Below, in pieces: positions 16,942 to 27,139 of a stretch of 64,000 nucleotides of DNA. How positions within the stretch are numbered: position 1 is the first letter of the stretch; every line of letters begins with the position of its first letter. The translations under genes were made by a program, and so were the position numbers. The stretch comes from Rhizobium sp. BK313 (GTDB lineage: Bacteria; Pseudomonadota; Alphaproteobacteria; Rhizobiales; Rhizobiaceae), in NCBI RefSeq assembly GCF_014193655.1, contig NZ_JACHZQ010000001.1, positions 868,001 to 932,000 on the forward strand. The letters are read 5' to 3'. The notes beneath the pieces were generated by a model. That model made no database searches. It was not told where the DNA came from and worked only from the letters and a program-made list of their open reading frames with translations.

Positions 16942-17745
16942 TCAAGGTTCCCGAGTTTCTTCATTTGAGGCGAAAACCTCTTTGAGCATTTCTTCGAGAT
17001 CGTGATGCGTATCCTTCCGACCATCTACCGATCCGGCAATCACCTCATATTTGTCCGCATTCAGGAACCGTGCGCCCTGAAGCCGTTGATCGGCCATGGC
17101 ACCGAGGCTTGTTTCCGTCCCGGGTTCAACCAACGCCGGGACTGGTTTCCGCTTAGGTTTGATCTCTGCCAGTCGACTTGGCATCTCGCGTCGCTTCTCA
17201 AATATGGCCCGCAACAGATAGGCGTCCTTTGCGACTTGCCATTGATCGTTCAACTCTTTCGGGAGCGGTTTGCAGAGTGCCAAAACCTCGTCGATCGATG
17301 ACATGAGATCGGTTTGATCAAGATTCGGCTCGGCGAGGTCATGTTCGACCTTCTCCACCGCCGAGGTGAGACCCTCACTCATCTTTTTACGTCGACGGGC
17401 ATCCGTGAGTGTATGGATCACATCCGATGCGATTGCATGAACGTTGGCGACAGGATCGAATGACATCTTGAATTGACAGACAAAGGCCTGGGTCGCCAGC
17501 TTGCCCAATATGTCCTCGGTTCGACCTGACCGTGGATAGTTGGCAGCGAAGATGGTTGCGGCTGACTGACCTGAAGTGTTTACGCCAGACCGAAAAAGAG
17601 CGAGCCCATCCTCGTCAGCGCAAGCCCGCTCGGTCACCTGTGCTATTTCTTTTAACGACACCGCAGCAGAAGACGAACGCGTAAGCCTGTAAAGACTTGT
17701 GCTGACGAAATCGAGAGCATCTTTAACAGCAAGCGTGAAGGACAT
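16942..17745 (-). CDS. hypothetical protein
   Basis: A 267-residue protein I do not recognise. It is soluble, mostly helical in appearance, with charged segments (DARRRKKMSEGL near 120, KPKRKPVP near 195) and no signal peptide. The gene has normal GC-rich codon use and a start close to an AT-rich upstream region, so it is probably real. No neighbour suggests a role. Confidence 0.5.
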   Translation of the reverse strand: MSFTLAVKDALDFVSTSLYRLTRSSSAAVSLKEIAQVTERACADEDGLALFRSGVNTSGQSAATIFAANYPRSGRTEDILGKLATQAFVCQFKMSFDPVANVHAIASDVIHTLTDARRRKKMSEGLTSAVEKVEHDLAEPNLDQTDLMSSIDEVLALCKPLPKELNDQWQVAKDAYLLRAIFEKRREMPSRLAEIKPKRKPVPALVEPGTETSLGAMADQRLQGARFLNADKYEVIAGSVDGRKDTHHDLEEMLKEVFASNEETREP

Positions 17746-18157
17746 AGCACCACCCCTATGTTTACTGCAAATAAAGTAGTCGAATGGTACTATTGATCAA
17801 TGGCGCGTTCGGTCGATTGGAAAAATCCCTCTCTGACGACTCGATTGAATTTACAATTTTCAGGAAATTGCAAAACGCACCAGACGAATTTTCGTCCAAT
17901 AATTGAAATAGTCTTCAGAAGAACATGAGATATATAAGAATATAATAAATAAATTGCTTTATAAAGGCAAATAAGTACACAATGGTTGTGCCACGTTACA
18001 AACGTTGCCTAGATGTGCTTCACAACATTTGGAGGATATGCGCAAAGACTGGGTACAATTAACTCTCGACCGATTAGCGAAAAATACTTAAACCATTCGA
18101 CGCCCGGTTTCGGGTCGCCGTTCACTTGAAATGCCGCGTGTGTGAAGGGATACTCAG
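17746..18157. other. AT-rich intergenic stretch
   Basis: Unusually AT-rich for this window, especially about 17920-17990. No frame on either strand is convincing. It could hold promoters for the minus-strand gene at 16942-17745; the low GC may reflect insertion of foreign DNA. Confidence 0.4.
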
Positions 18158-19864
18158 CTAGTTGGGCAGGTCAAGTTGGTCGAAACCCTCTCGGAACTGC
18201 AGACGCTGGCCCTCAGTCTCGACCACAACGCCATCCCGTAAGAATTCATTAATAGTGAAATCAGGATGGGCGGCAAGAAGAAGTCGTGCTTCGTCGGCTG
18301 CCTCCTTCGACCGTCCCGCTCGATTGAGGCAAGCTACTATCCGTCCCCAAGTAAACTTGCCGGGATTGGGAAGCCGACGAAGTGCGGCCAAAGCCTCTTC
18401 ATAGGCACCCCTCAAATACATCGCATTCCCTATCACGGCATAATACCAGTGCGGCGGAAATGGATTGAGCCGCAAACCCTCATCGATCCATCGAACACCC
18501 TCCTCAATGCGGTTGCGCCGCGCCAGGAGTCCGCCCAATTGGACGGCGGCGTTCGCGTCGCTTGGATTGAGTGCGCATGCCCGTCGAAGCTCCCCTTCCG
18601 CACCATCGAAGTCCTTCAAATATAGAAGGGCGAGACCGAGCACGCGGTGTGAACCCGACTCTGCTTCATCAAGGAGAACTGCCCTTCTCGCAAGGGAAGT
18701 GCAATCGCGAAGCACATCGGGCGAAGCCTTGGCGTATCCGTGCACCGCGATTTGCGACAGAGCGAGATAAGCGTGGGCGAGAGCAAACCCGTTGTCGCGA
18801 TGGACAGCAGCTTCGAACATCTCGCAGGCCTTAAGATTGTCATCGGATTCATACCCTCGAAGATGCGCGAGGCCACGCAGGTAGAATTCGTAGGCCGCGA
18901 GATTGTCGGGTGCCTTACGAAAAGACTCCTGGTAATCGATGTTGTGAATTTGACCCACGAGACTTGAGACGAGCATTCTGACGATTTCGTCCTGAATGTC
19001 GAAGATATCCCCGGCGCAGCGGTCATATTTTTCCGACCAGATGAGCCGAGCGTTTGCCGCCTCGATCAAGCGGACGGTTACCCTGATCACACCTCCAGCA
19101 AGCCTGAGATCGCCCGTGACGAGATAGGTTGCGCCCAATTTCCGAGCGACCTCGGTAGTATCTTCGGACAAATCCTTGGCCGCGAACGACGAAGCGGCTG
19201 CGATCACCGATAGACTTCGAAAGCGGGCTAGACCTCCTATGATGTCTTCTGTGAAACCATCGGCAACAAATGGCTGATCATCAGCTTCCCTTAGGTTTCG
19301 GAAGGGCAACACCGCTACGACCGGTCTCCCCGAGGCTCGCGGAACGGGAGCCTGAGGCCAATGCCAAACATGGACCGGTTTGGCGATATTCTTCAGTCGA
19401 ATATTTCCCCCGTCCTTGAATAGTGAATGCGCAGTTCCTTTAACCTGAGCATATGCGGCATCGCTGATGCAGATGCCGCCCGAACTCGCTTCCCGCTCAA
19501 GACGGGAGGTCACATTCACCCCTTCGCCGAAAATGTCACCCTCAATCAAGGCGACTTCCGCAAGATTGATACCAATTCTCAAGCGGATTTGTTCTTGGCA
19601 GACCGTAAGTTCGGCTTCGCTCCCGAGAAGCTTCTGGATGTTCATGGCACAGGACACCGCCTCGCTCGCGGTATCAAATACCGACAGAACCCCATCGCCG
19701 ATAAGCTTGACGATCCGTCCTTGGTGCGAGCCGATTTCGGTTGCTAGTATGGTGCCGTGCAATCGTGCGAGAGCGGCAAGCGTTTGTTCCTCGTTGGCTT
19801 CCATCAGCCGCGAGTATCCGACAATGTCGGTAGCCATGATTGCCTGTAATCGCCTCTGGGTCAT
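18158..19864 (-). CDS. class III adenylate/guanylate cyclase with TolB-like domain and TPR repeats
   Basis: A 568-residue protein. Residues 5-170 are a class III cyclase domain: the two metal-binding Asp are D13 in ATDIVGYS and D57 in KLIGDGVL, and GINLAEV...GDIFGEGVNVTSRLE completes the fold. Residues about 178-290 (VVAVLPFRNL...) form the FlgO/TolB-like domain typical of this rhizobial architecture, and about 310-540 are tetratricopeptide repeats. It probably makes cAMP in the cytoplasm with partner control through the TPRs. Rhizobia carry many such paralogues, so the signal is unknown. Confidence 0.87.
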   Translation of the reverse strand: MTQRRLQAIMATDIVGYSRLMEANEEQTLAALARLHGTILATEIGSHQGRIVKLIGDGVLSVFDTASEAVSCAMNIQKLLGSEAELTVCQEQIRLRIGINLAEVALIEGDIFGEGVNVTSRLEREASSGGICISDAAYAQVKGTAHSLFKDGGNIRLKNIAKPVHVWHWPQAPVPRASGRPVVAVLPFRNLREADDQPFVADGFTEDIIGGLARFRSLSVIAAASSFAAKDLSEDTTEVARKLGATYLVTGDLRLAGGVIRVTVRLIEAANARLIWSEKYDRCAGDIFDIQDEIVRMLVSSLVGQIHNIDYQESFRKAPDNLAAYEFYLRGLAHLRGYESDDNLKACEMFEAAVHRDNGFALAHAYLALSQIAVHGYAKASPDVLRDCTSLARRAVLLDEAESGSHRVLGLALLYLKDFDGAEGELRRACALNPSDANAAVQLGGLLARRNRIEEGVRWIDEGLRLNPFPPHWYYAVIGNAMYLRGAYEEALAALRRLPNPGKFTWGRIVACLNRAGRSKEAADEARLLLAAHPDFTINEFLRDGVVVETEGQRLQFREGFDQLDLPN

Positions 19865-20101
19865 CCGCCACCATTGCTCAACGGCTGCACCGTGACACTA
19901 TCACATCCCCACAGTCGAAGCACCGATTCGGTCAGGGCGAACCGTTAGGCGGCCAGTCGGTATTCCAACCAGACCGTCCCGCACGTCCATCTCCACGTCA
20001 TTGGCCGCTTTCCTGACGAACCACCCGCGGGTCAGGGCATTCGACATCATATAAGCAGTTGATCAACAGACGGGCGTAGAGGCGGCTTCCAATCAATCGG
20101 A

Positions 20102-20488
20102 TTATTGAAGCGTGGCGAAAAAATAAGTGCTCGGCTTACAGCTGTCGTCTACAAAAGAAAATTCACTGACTTCAAAATCAGAAAGCGGCAAAAAGTCCGG
20201 AGCCGCATAGGACCAGTTATAGAATTCACTCTTTCCTTCCGCTTGGATCAGAAGCACGGCGGGGAATCCGAATTGATGATCGCCATGTAGCCCACCGTAG
20301 GGCGTCTGCATCGTCAAGCTCTTTAGATCTGCCCACTGCTCGACCTGCCTGTACCAAATTGCGTCGTCCTTCCAAGGGACCAATAAGCAATATGGATTTG
20401 TCCGAGCGATAGCGAGTGCCCGCCACTCTACGATCTTCGCATTGAGCGATGAACCCAGAAATACCGCTGCCAAAGGGCCGACGATCAA
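20102..20488 (-). CDS. hypothetical protein with N-terminal membrane segment
   Basis: A soluble C-terminal domain of about 100 residues with several Trp and Tyr (WKDDAIWYRQVEQW, EFYNWSYAAPDFLP) after a hydrophobic segment. The hydrophobic helix extends upstream of the TTG used here (VVGLIATILLLIVGPLAAVFL), so the true start lies further upstream, but no ATG or GTG with a binding site is visible. Probably co-transcribed with the membrane protein upstream. No family recognised. Confidence 0.45.
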   Translation of the reverse strand: MIVGPLAAVFLGSSLNAKIVEWRALAIARTNPYCLLVPWKDDAIWYRQVEQWADLKSLTMQTPYGGLHGDHQFGFPAVLLIQAEGKSEFYNWSYAAPDFLPLSDFEVSEFSFVDDSCKPSTYFFATLQ

Positions 20489-20560
20489 CAGTAGGATCGT
20501 CGCGATCAGACCAACAACACTTCGATCAACTGTTCTCTCATCCCTGAGAACCAGAATGGG

Positions 20561-20917
20561 TCAATCGAGCATTGCAGCGAACATAGCGGACATGACCAAA
20601 CGGGCAGCCCATGGCGCAAGCAGAACACTCAGGCTGATAAGCAGGCAAACTCCGAAGTGTGCGGCGATGATGCGCGTTACAAATTGAGATGGCGGACGCC
20701 TGAATAAAAACAAGATGACCGACAAGGTCAGGGCGACGGCAGGGCCAGATATCCACAGCGCCGCCATCGTGACGGTGTAGGAGTTCCACTGAAGGCCATC
20801 GACCCAGGGAACTGTGAACGCGCACAGTAGTGCCATCCACACACACCAAGCAAAGGAGAGTGATGCGGAACGACATGCGTTATCGTGCTCATTTCGTGGC
20901 GATTGAAAGGGGTGCAT
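20561..20917 (-). CDS. small membrane protein
   Basis: A 118-residue protein with about three hydrophobic helices (FAWCVWMALLCAFTVPW, a GPAVALTLSVILFLF segment, and CLLISLSVLLAPWAA). No family recognised. Its stop is about 70 bases before the next minus-strand gene. Confidence 0.5.
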   Translation of the reverse strand: MHPFQSPRNEHDNACRSASLSFAWCVWMALLCAFTVPWVDGLQWNSYTVTMAALWISGPAVALTLSVILFLFRRPPSQFVTRIIAAHFGVCLLISLSVLLAPWAARLVMSAMFAAMLD

Positions 20918-21442
20918 TGTCTGTAAAGTATTAATTAGAAAATTTTAAATTGTGGGATTGTCGTACTTGCTGTTGGGTCGTTTTTTAGGTGAAAAACTGA
21001 GCTGTATATTTATTGATCGGCAACGCAGGTGACGATGTGGCGAATATATTGAAAATTGCTTTACTGAAGACCTGCGGCAATGAGCTGACATCATCAAAAA
21101 GATTTGAATCCAAGAAATAATCTGCCACTTGCAAGCAAACCGATTTGAGTTACGTCGGCAAGGCTGCAGTGCGACGGTCACAAAGAATGCGATGACAACG
21201 GCTTCGGCTATGACGGTGACTTGGCGATTGGCTCGTTGAAGGACGCGAGATTGCCGTCCCCATTTCGCGCGAAGGCGATACCCTCGGACAGGGACGGTAC
21301 TGGAACGATCTTGCTCCTTTCTCCCGGACGTGGCTGCCTCCCAGCAGAAGATGCCCGCTTCGGAATATAGCCGCCGACGGCACATTTTCACCGGTTGAAC
21401 CAGCGCTTCGAAGCGTCAACGCGCATCTATCGATCGGCCAAG
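20918..21442. other. stretch without a supported gene
   Basis: A 148-residue minus-strand frame covers much of this stretch but its composition (many Arg, Cys, Ser) and lack of family resemblance suggest it is not coding. Nothing else recognised. Confidence 0.35.
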
Positions 21443-21964
21443 TTAAATCCGCTTTGAGGAGGAGATGGGCGGAATGCGATAGACGACCGAGCGATATTTT
21501 GGATTGATCCGTCGCTCCGCAATATGGCCGCCATATGCCTCAGCAATCCTTCTGCTGGCGATGTTATCCTCTGCAACCGGGTATTCGAAATATTCAATGG
21601 CAGCGTCTTCGCTTGCCCAAGCCGCGACCGCACCGATCAGCTCGCGGCCGATCCCCATTCCATGGGCATCATATCGAAGCCATATCCCAAGCTCCGGAGT
21701 ACCAGATTGCAGAGCGTGTAAGCCGACAATACCGAGACATCGGCCGTCACTTTTGTCGCGGGCGACCAGATGAAGATCGGATCGGTGCTCAATGGCGGGA
21801 AGCCACGTTTGCCAAACTTCAGCGAAGTCGGCCTCTGATGCCGGAGGTTCCCAGGCCATGAACCGGGTTATCTCGCGCGATATGCAGGAGAAAACCTCGG
21901 CGGCGTCTTCCGGTGTAAAGGGTCTGGCGACAGTTCGGGTCGACGAGATTTCAATGTTTATCAT
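21443..21964 (-). CDS. GNAT acetyltransferase, RimJ/RimL-like
   Basis: A 173-residue acetyltransferase. RPFTPEDAAEVFSCISREITRFMAWEPP (in parts) is the RimL-type N-terminal region, LGIVGLHALQSGTPELGIWL the central sheet, and HGMGIGRELIGAVAAWA the acetyl-CoA loop, ending with NIASRRIAEAYG. The start chosen is the ATG of MINIEISS, six bases after GAGAGGG; a longer frame adds 15 residues. Substrate unknown. Confidence 0.8.
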   Translation of the reverse strand: MINIEISSTRTVARPFTPEDAAEVFSCISREITRFMAWEPPASEADFAEVWQTWLPAIEHRSDLHLVARDKSDGRCLGIVGLHALQSGTPELGIWLRYDAHGMGIGRELIGAVAAWASEDAAIEYFEYPVAEDNIASRRIAEAYGGHIAERRINPKYRSVVYRIPPISSSKRI

Positions 21965-22032
21965 TCTCGCCCTCTCGATCGCTCCGGCCAGAAAAGTTCT
22001 CGCCGTCAACTTGTCGCATGTTGGTGGTTGGG

Positions 22033-22722
22033 TCAGACGCGGGGTTTCTCGATGTCCTCGCCGTTCACTTGATCACGATGCACCGGGGGTTTGACGTTAC
22101 CAATCCGGTCTCCGCCTAATATCTCGTTGATCTCGTTTAAAGAATGTCCTGACTCGTGGGTCTTGATTTCAGCAATCTTTGCTCTAAAAAAGTCCTGAAG
22201 GCTCATCAGCCAAAACAAAATTGCCGAATATGCAATGAGAATATGGGGCAACGTCTTTGTCGCAAGCAAAGCTGCCCCATTGGAGGTTTTGTAAACCAAT
22301 TCGGCGTGGCGACCATGGTACTGGTCGTCAAACTTGCTGAACAATGCGCAATAGCCTATCGCGAACATGAGACCGAACGTGGCCGGTACCAGTTGGTTAC
22401 CCTTGTAAGGTGGCTGATGTCGCCAGCCCATACAAATCAGTAGTCCGGTCAGCGCAGCGGCATAAGCGGAAAATATCGACCGTCCCGCCAGGATCATGCA
22501 TTTGTCCACGTCGGAGAAGTGCAGAAATTTCAGCTCCTCATAGGTGATTGCATTCCACGGCCACAGCATCCGCAGCAGCCAAACATTTTGGAAAGAGCAG
22601 GCGACTTCAGGCGGAAGTTCGCGAAGTGCGAGCCAAGTGGCTGGAAACAAAAACGGAAGAGTCCAAACGATCGTACTTACAATGACAGTGCGTCGGTACT
22701 TCGCCCGCTCAAACTCGTCCAT
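22033..22722 (-). CDS. hypothetical membrane protein
   Basis: A 229-residue protein with about four membrane helices (VIVSTIVWTLPFLFPATWLA, FSAYAAALTGLLICMGW, VPATFGLMFAIGYCALF, LIAYSAILFWLMSL) and a charged cytoplasmic tail rich in Glu, His and Asp. No family recognised. Coding character is good. Confidence 0.55.
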   Translation of the reverse strand: MDEFERAKYRRTVIVSTIVWTLPFLFPATWLALRELPPEVACSFQNVWLLRMLWPWNAITYEELKFLHFSDVDKCMILAGRSIFSAYAAALTGLLICMGWRHQPPYKGNQLVPATFGLMFAIGYCALFSKFDDQYHGRHAELVYKTSNGAALLATKTLPHILIAYSAILFWLMSLQDFFRAKIAEIKTHESGHSLNEINEILGGDRIGNVKPPVHRDQVNGEDIEKPRV

Positions 22723-23239
22723 TTCTGTCCCGGCAGTTGGTCGCTCATTCGCAATGACGATGCGGCAATCCTAAGTAATTTTCGGCGAGAAGTGCAAGTT
22801 CTCCGATTTTGTTTGATAGCTTTGACTTTGGGCGATGCGTCGCCAGCCAAGCCAATCGACAACAACTGCAGTTGAATCGAGGTTCGAGACTGTATGCATG
22901 ACCCCATCGGCAAGGGAACAGTCGCCTATGTATGTTTGTAGTCTACTCGCCTGCATCGCCTTTAGTTCGACCCGGACGGCGTCCTCGACCGCAATCACGG
23001 TCATGCCTAGAATTCAAAAGCGAGCTGGGTCGAGCATGCCTTATGAACGGCAAACGAATCGTCGAAATCCACCAACATATGCCCACCCACTCGCCCACTC
23101 GAACAACGAACAACTCGATGTTGAAATTGGCAGGGCGTTCCATTGAGCGAAAACCTTCAGTATCCACTTCTGGGCATTCTCAATACTCCGTCGGCGATCC
23201 TTGCGCACGTTCGAACCAGCTGAAGACGATATCTAGCGG
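22723..23239. other. stretch with only weak coding frames
   Basis: A 77-residue minus-strand frame at 22771-23004 (starting MTVIAVEDAVRVELKAMQ) has some coding character but no ribosome-binding site and no family. Another frame overlaps it. The stretch may be a remnant of one small gene. Confidence 0.3.
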
Positions 23240-23572
23240 TTACTTGCTGCTTCGTATCTTGACAATCATTTCAGCGGCCAATTTCGGGCCGGATTGACTG
23301 GAGCCATCTGCGACCCCCTTTACGAAGTATCTGCTCTCGTTCTTGCTTATTGCTTGCAGGCCGAGCAAGCGGGTGCTCTCACATGCGGATGCGGCGATCG
23401 TGCCCAACTCTAGTGGTGATCCCTGCTGAGGCGCATATGCCTGCGCTCTAGCATAGAGACAATCTTGATACGCAACCCACTCTGGATAACTTTGCAAGGG
23501 CTTGTGGCTGCTCTGTGTTTCGCAGCCAACGAGGAAAACGGTTGTCGCAGCTATCACAATATTGGTTTTCAA
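23240..23572 (-). CDS. small lipoprotein
   Basis: Starting at the TTG that follows GAGGAATGAA gives 110 residues with a clean lipoprotein signal: LKTNIVIAATTVFLVGC, where VFLVGC is the lipobox and the Cys is lipidated. The mature part has two further Cys and no recognised domain. An upstream start would add nine residues before the signal. Probably anchored to the inner leaflet of the outer membrane; role unknown. Confidence 0.6.
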   Translation of the reverse strand: MKTNIVIAATTVFLVGCETQSSHKPLQSYPEWVAYQDCLYARAQAYAPQQGSPLELGTIAASACESTRLLGLQAISKNESRYFVKGVADGSSQSGPKLAAEMIVKIRSSK

Positions 23573-23720
23573 TTCATTCCTCGCGAGGCAACTGGACAAC
23601 CATACGACTACGTACTGTTAAAATGCTATGTCAAGTAGACGCCAAAAGCTGCACGAAGGATCGAGAACGCGAGGCGCTTGTGTGGCGCCGACTAACGCAG
23701 CGTCGGGCACCCCGAGCCCA

Positions 23721-24227
23721 TCATGAGACAGCGTTGCGCCGCACCACGTGCTGGACGCCCGATGGCATAGTCTCGATCAGGGCACGCAGTGGCAGAGGCA
23801 TCAGGTCGAATTGATCCAGGACAGCCTTGCGGGGGAATGCCCAGCGAAATTCCAGGTCGGCGCTTCCGTCCCGGACGCGGTGCACAATGTCGGTCTCGTG
23901 GAAGGGCAGGGGTTTGGCCAACTCGGCTTCATAGTAGAAGCCAACCTCGTGAAGCTTTCGTCCCACCAATTCGAAAAAGTTCTCGATAACGAAACGCAAG
24001 TGACCGATCATATCCGAGCAGCCGATCTCCTCTTCGATTTCGCGTGCGAGTGTTTCGGCTCCCGCCTCGTGAAACTACACGCGCCCACCGGGCAGGACCC
24101 AGAATGGGTCACCGACAGGGCGATGGATGAGAACGTCCCCGTTAGACCGGATCAAAGCACCGGCACGGAGCTGGAACCAGGATTCTCCCGCGTCCATAAC
24201 GATCATCGTTCGCGTGGCTTGTGTCAT
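23721..24227 (-). pseudogene. Nudix hydrolase interrupted by a TAG inside the Nudix box
   Basis: Reading from the ATG at 24227 gives a normal Nudix N-terminus (MTQATRTMIVMDAGE..., VLIHRPVGDPFWVLPGGRV), then TAG, then the rest of the box in the same frame (FHEAGAETLAREIEEEIG) and a complete C-terminus to 23721. Apart from the stop every box residue is intact: G, x5, E, x7, RE, EE, G. The stop replaces one of the five variable positions between the Gly and first Glu. A single point mutation or a sequencing error explains it. Confidence 0.82.
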
Positions 24228-25717
24228 CGATTTACCTACCGGCTGTGAAACCAGATGAAAGCGTTACGGCAAGTACTCGTTGTAATCTAGTCTTCCGATG
24301 CTTTAGCCACCGGCCAGGTGGCTGTCCGATTGTTTCATGTACAGCCCGAAAGATCCGGTAATCTGTTAGGGCAATTGCCACTAAATAAATTCCCCTAAGA
24401 GCAAGCCAACAAGCTCTGGAGCGCATGTCGGGCTTTGCCTTGGGGAAGGGCTGATCCACATTGGCCGACCTACGCCCCCACTAACGGTCGACCAATGCGC
24501 CCCCGGTTACAGCTGCACCGTGGGGACAACTACGTTGCCACGCATATTAGAAATATACAACCATATCGAATTCAGGTCCGTCTGACAAAGATGCTACCTG
24601 ATCACAACTGACATTCTCCAGCAGCCCGTTTTGCCAGTGCGATTAGCCGAACGTTTGCGAAACGGGATAGAAATGATCACCCATTTTGTCGACGCTGGGC
24701 TCTGAGGTGTAATCGTTCGGCGGAAACTGGCCGCCGCCCTGGTTATAGTCCTTTCCGGGTTCGCGCGGCGGTTGATCGAACAGTCTGCTTCGAAACGCGG
24801 CGGACCAAGTTAATGGCGGCAATGTAATCTGTCCGTCTCATCATAGACCAAGTCGATTTCGATACTTGCGCTCCCAAATCCACCGCCCATCTCTCCCCAT
24901 CCCCACTTGATCAAAACAGGATGCCCATGGGTCGCAGCGCTCTCCGCGACATCTTTCAGAAAGTCAGGTTTCGATACTCAAACCGGAGCTTAACTCCCAG
25001 CGAAGCATGGAGATCATGTTCAACCGGTTTGCCTTTCGATCTCCAGTTCGCTATCGGCGGTAACGATGTTAGGTAACTCTCCGAGGTCGTCTTCTAGAAG
25101 ATTTAGGCGGCGGATGTCAGCGACTGTGGCCCCCTCGCGATCGTGCTCCATCGCGGCGGCATAGTGTTTGCCAAAGATGATGTCCCCAGCCTGATAGACT
25201 CCGATGCTCTCAACGTGGTGGCCGACATGCGCATCCACCGCTTGAATGGCGACGACAAGTTGGGCCCAATCCCTCCGCGAAAACCCTCTGGGAGCATTCC
25301 ATCCCCCCGGTCGACCAGCTTCGTTATTCGATCACCCTCCGCAAACTGAATGCCCCAACCTGAGTTGTGGTGAGAGCCTGAACCGATGCGCGGCGGCGTT
25401 CGCAGCTTGCCTCAGCCTCTCATGGTGATCGAGCAATGAGCTTAAAGGACAACCTCGTTTAGATCAGCGACCTGAGACCCGCAGATGATGTCGACGACGA
25501 CGTCAGGTAATACGACGACCCCGCGGCCGGATTTCTTCGAGACGCGAAGCTGGCGAATTCTCCTCGTTTCAGTTTCTACTGACGAGCGCCAAAAACTTCA
25601 GAGAGTTTCGACGCTGCCAAGCCAGCGCACTCGCCATGGAGTTTTGGCCGGATTTGCCTTATTGTGAGTTATGATGTCGCATCAACGCGTTCCCTAAACG
25701 CTAAAGGCGCAACTCCA
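24228..25717. other. graveyard of gene fragments
   Basis: No intact gene. On the minus strand several coding-like pieces in different frames can be read: about 24660-24800 (ends DKMGDHFYPVSQTFG), about 24815-24985 (KDVAESAATHGHPVLIKWGWG then IEIDLVYDETDRLH), and about 25020-25430 (IQFAEGDRITKLVDRGDGM, then in another frame DIIFGKHYAAAMEHDREG). None is assignable to a family by eye. The pieces look like eroded genes, with frame breaks every 100-200 bases. Confidence 0.4.
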
Positions 25718-26730
25718 ATGGCGGAGTTTGACGACAATCGTTTGGCGCTGGACCTCTTCATTCGAGGTTTCCAAATATCGCGAGTGATCCGGCTCATTGC
25801 CGACTTGGGGATCGCCGACAGGATATTGCCGGAAGCCGTCTCCAATGTCGCGAGCTTGCGGCAGCCAGCGGCGTCCTTCCGGAGCCGCTGCTGCGGGCGA
25901 TACGCATGCTCGCTGCTTTCGGAATCTTCCGCATCGACAGAGAAGGCGCGATCACCCACACATCACGATCTCTCCTGTTGCGGACCGATGTCCCGAACAG
26001 CATGCACTACGGGGCGCGTTCTTGGACAGTCACCGGTTCTTGGCGCGCCTGGGAGGATTTAGACGCCGCTTTTCACGGCAAGGTCCCGCACGAAGTAGCG
26101 TGGGGGACGGGCCGTTTCGACTACCTGCGCCGCATTCCCGACGAAGCCCGCATCTTCGATGCGTTCATGGCGAACTTTCCGGACAAGCGCCACAGTGTCG
26201 TCGCAGAGACCTATGATTTCTCGAAGGCTCGGCTGATTGCCGATATCGGAGGCGGCAATGGCGAGACGCTCCGTCGAATCCTGGCCCTCTATCCGGCGAC
26301 GCGCGGCATTGTCTTCGATAGGACAGACGTCGTTGCGGCCATACCGCGCGACGCGCTCGCCGGGGGCCGCATCACTACCCACGATGGCAATTTTTTTGAT
26401 GGTGTGCCGGCTGATGCCGATATCTACTTGCTCATTCGCGTGCTGCATGACTGGCCGGATGACGACGCGTCGCGAATTCTGCGGTCTTGCCGGGCAGCCA
26501 TGCAGAGGGACGCCCGGTTGCTCGTTATCGAAGGGCTCATCAATCCCGATCCCTGCTACGGATCACCGACGGAATATTTAGTCGACATGCAGATGATGGC
26601 CATGTTCGGCAGTGCCCGCGAGCGAACCGAGGCCGAGTTTCGCGAATTGCTAAACAGTGCAGGGTTCGACCTCACTAGCGTCATCGGAACAGCCTCTCCT
26701 GTCTTCATTCTGGAGGCATCACTCCGCTAG
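25718..26730 (+). pseudogene. SAM-dependent O-methyltransferase, frameshifted
   Basis: The protein belongs to the plant-type / hydroxyindole O-methyltransferase family (PF00891). The first 36 residues (MAEFDDNRLALDLFIRG..., IADLGIADRI) and the remainder (LAAASGVLPEPLLRAIRMLAAFG onward) lie in different frames; the switch is at about 25830-25860 in the dimerisation domain. Downstream all motifs are intact: IADIGGGNGETLRRI for SAM binding, LIRVLHDWPDDDASRIL with the catalytic-position His-Asp, and LLVIEG. The part after the shift could still be translated from an internal start but would lack the N-terminal half of the dimerisation domain. Confidence 0.8.
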
Positions 26731-26749
26731 CAATGGCAGAGCTCTCGCT

Positions 26750-26845
26750 CGAGTCAGATCATGATTTCCCCGCCCGTGACCGGGACGACGGCGCCCGTCG
26801 CCAACGCCCCAACCCAATGATCGACCAATGCCTCCATGGTCACAC
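26750..26845 (-). pseudogene. C-terminal scrap of a short-chain dehydrogenase
   Basis: About 30 codons read LATGAVVPVTGGEIMI and stop, which resembles the conserved end of SDR proteins (TG..i.vdGG). Nothing upstream continues it. Confidence 0.3.
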
Positions 26846-26901
26846 GGAGTATTTGATTCGGGACGGCTACTCTTCCACGTGTTTCAGATGGCTACAACTA
26901 A

Positions 26902-27086
26902 TTAGATCGTGATTTTGATGATAATCCCCACGAGGATGGCCATGTAGATCAGGGGCCACCAGCCGGCCTTGCCGTACCCGCCTTGCCGTACCACAGGCCA
27001 CCAACGCCCAGCACGGCCAGCATCTCGAGCATAAGGCACACCATCGCCACGCCCGCTGCGCCGACAGCATATTCCATTCCTGCCAT
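26902..27086 (-). pseudogene. small membrane protein disrupted by a 14-bp tandem duplication
   Basis: From the ATG at 27086 the frame gives a membrane helix (MEYAVGAAGVAMVCLMLEML...GGLWYGKAG) and then is shifted by a tandem repeat of GGTACGGCAAGGC plus one base at about 26970-26998. Removing one copy restores WYGKAGWWPLIYMAILVGI and a natural stop at 26902, a two-helix protein of about 55 residues. The duplication is 14 bases, not a multiple of three. It could be a fixed lesion or a reversible slippage switch. Confidence 0.6.
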
Positions 27087-27139
27087 ATTGGCCCCCTGCG
27101 CGCACTGCGGTGGCTACGGTTACCTGAGGTGGGTGCGGT

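Noticed and set aside
20945..21391. 148-residue minus-strand frame
   Set aside because: Rich in Arg, Cys and Ser, no family, no ribosome-binding site, overlaps another frame; probably not a gene.
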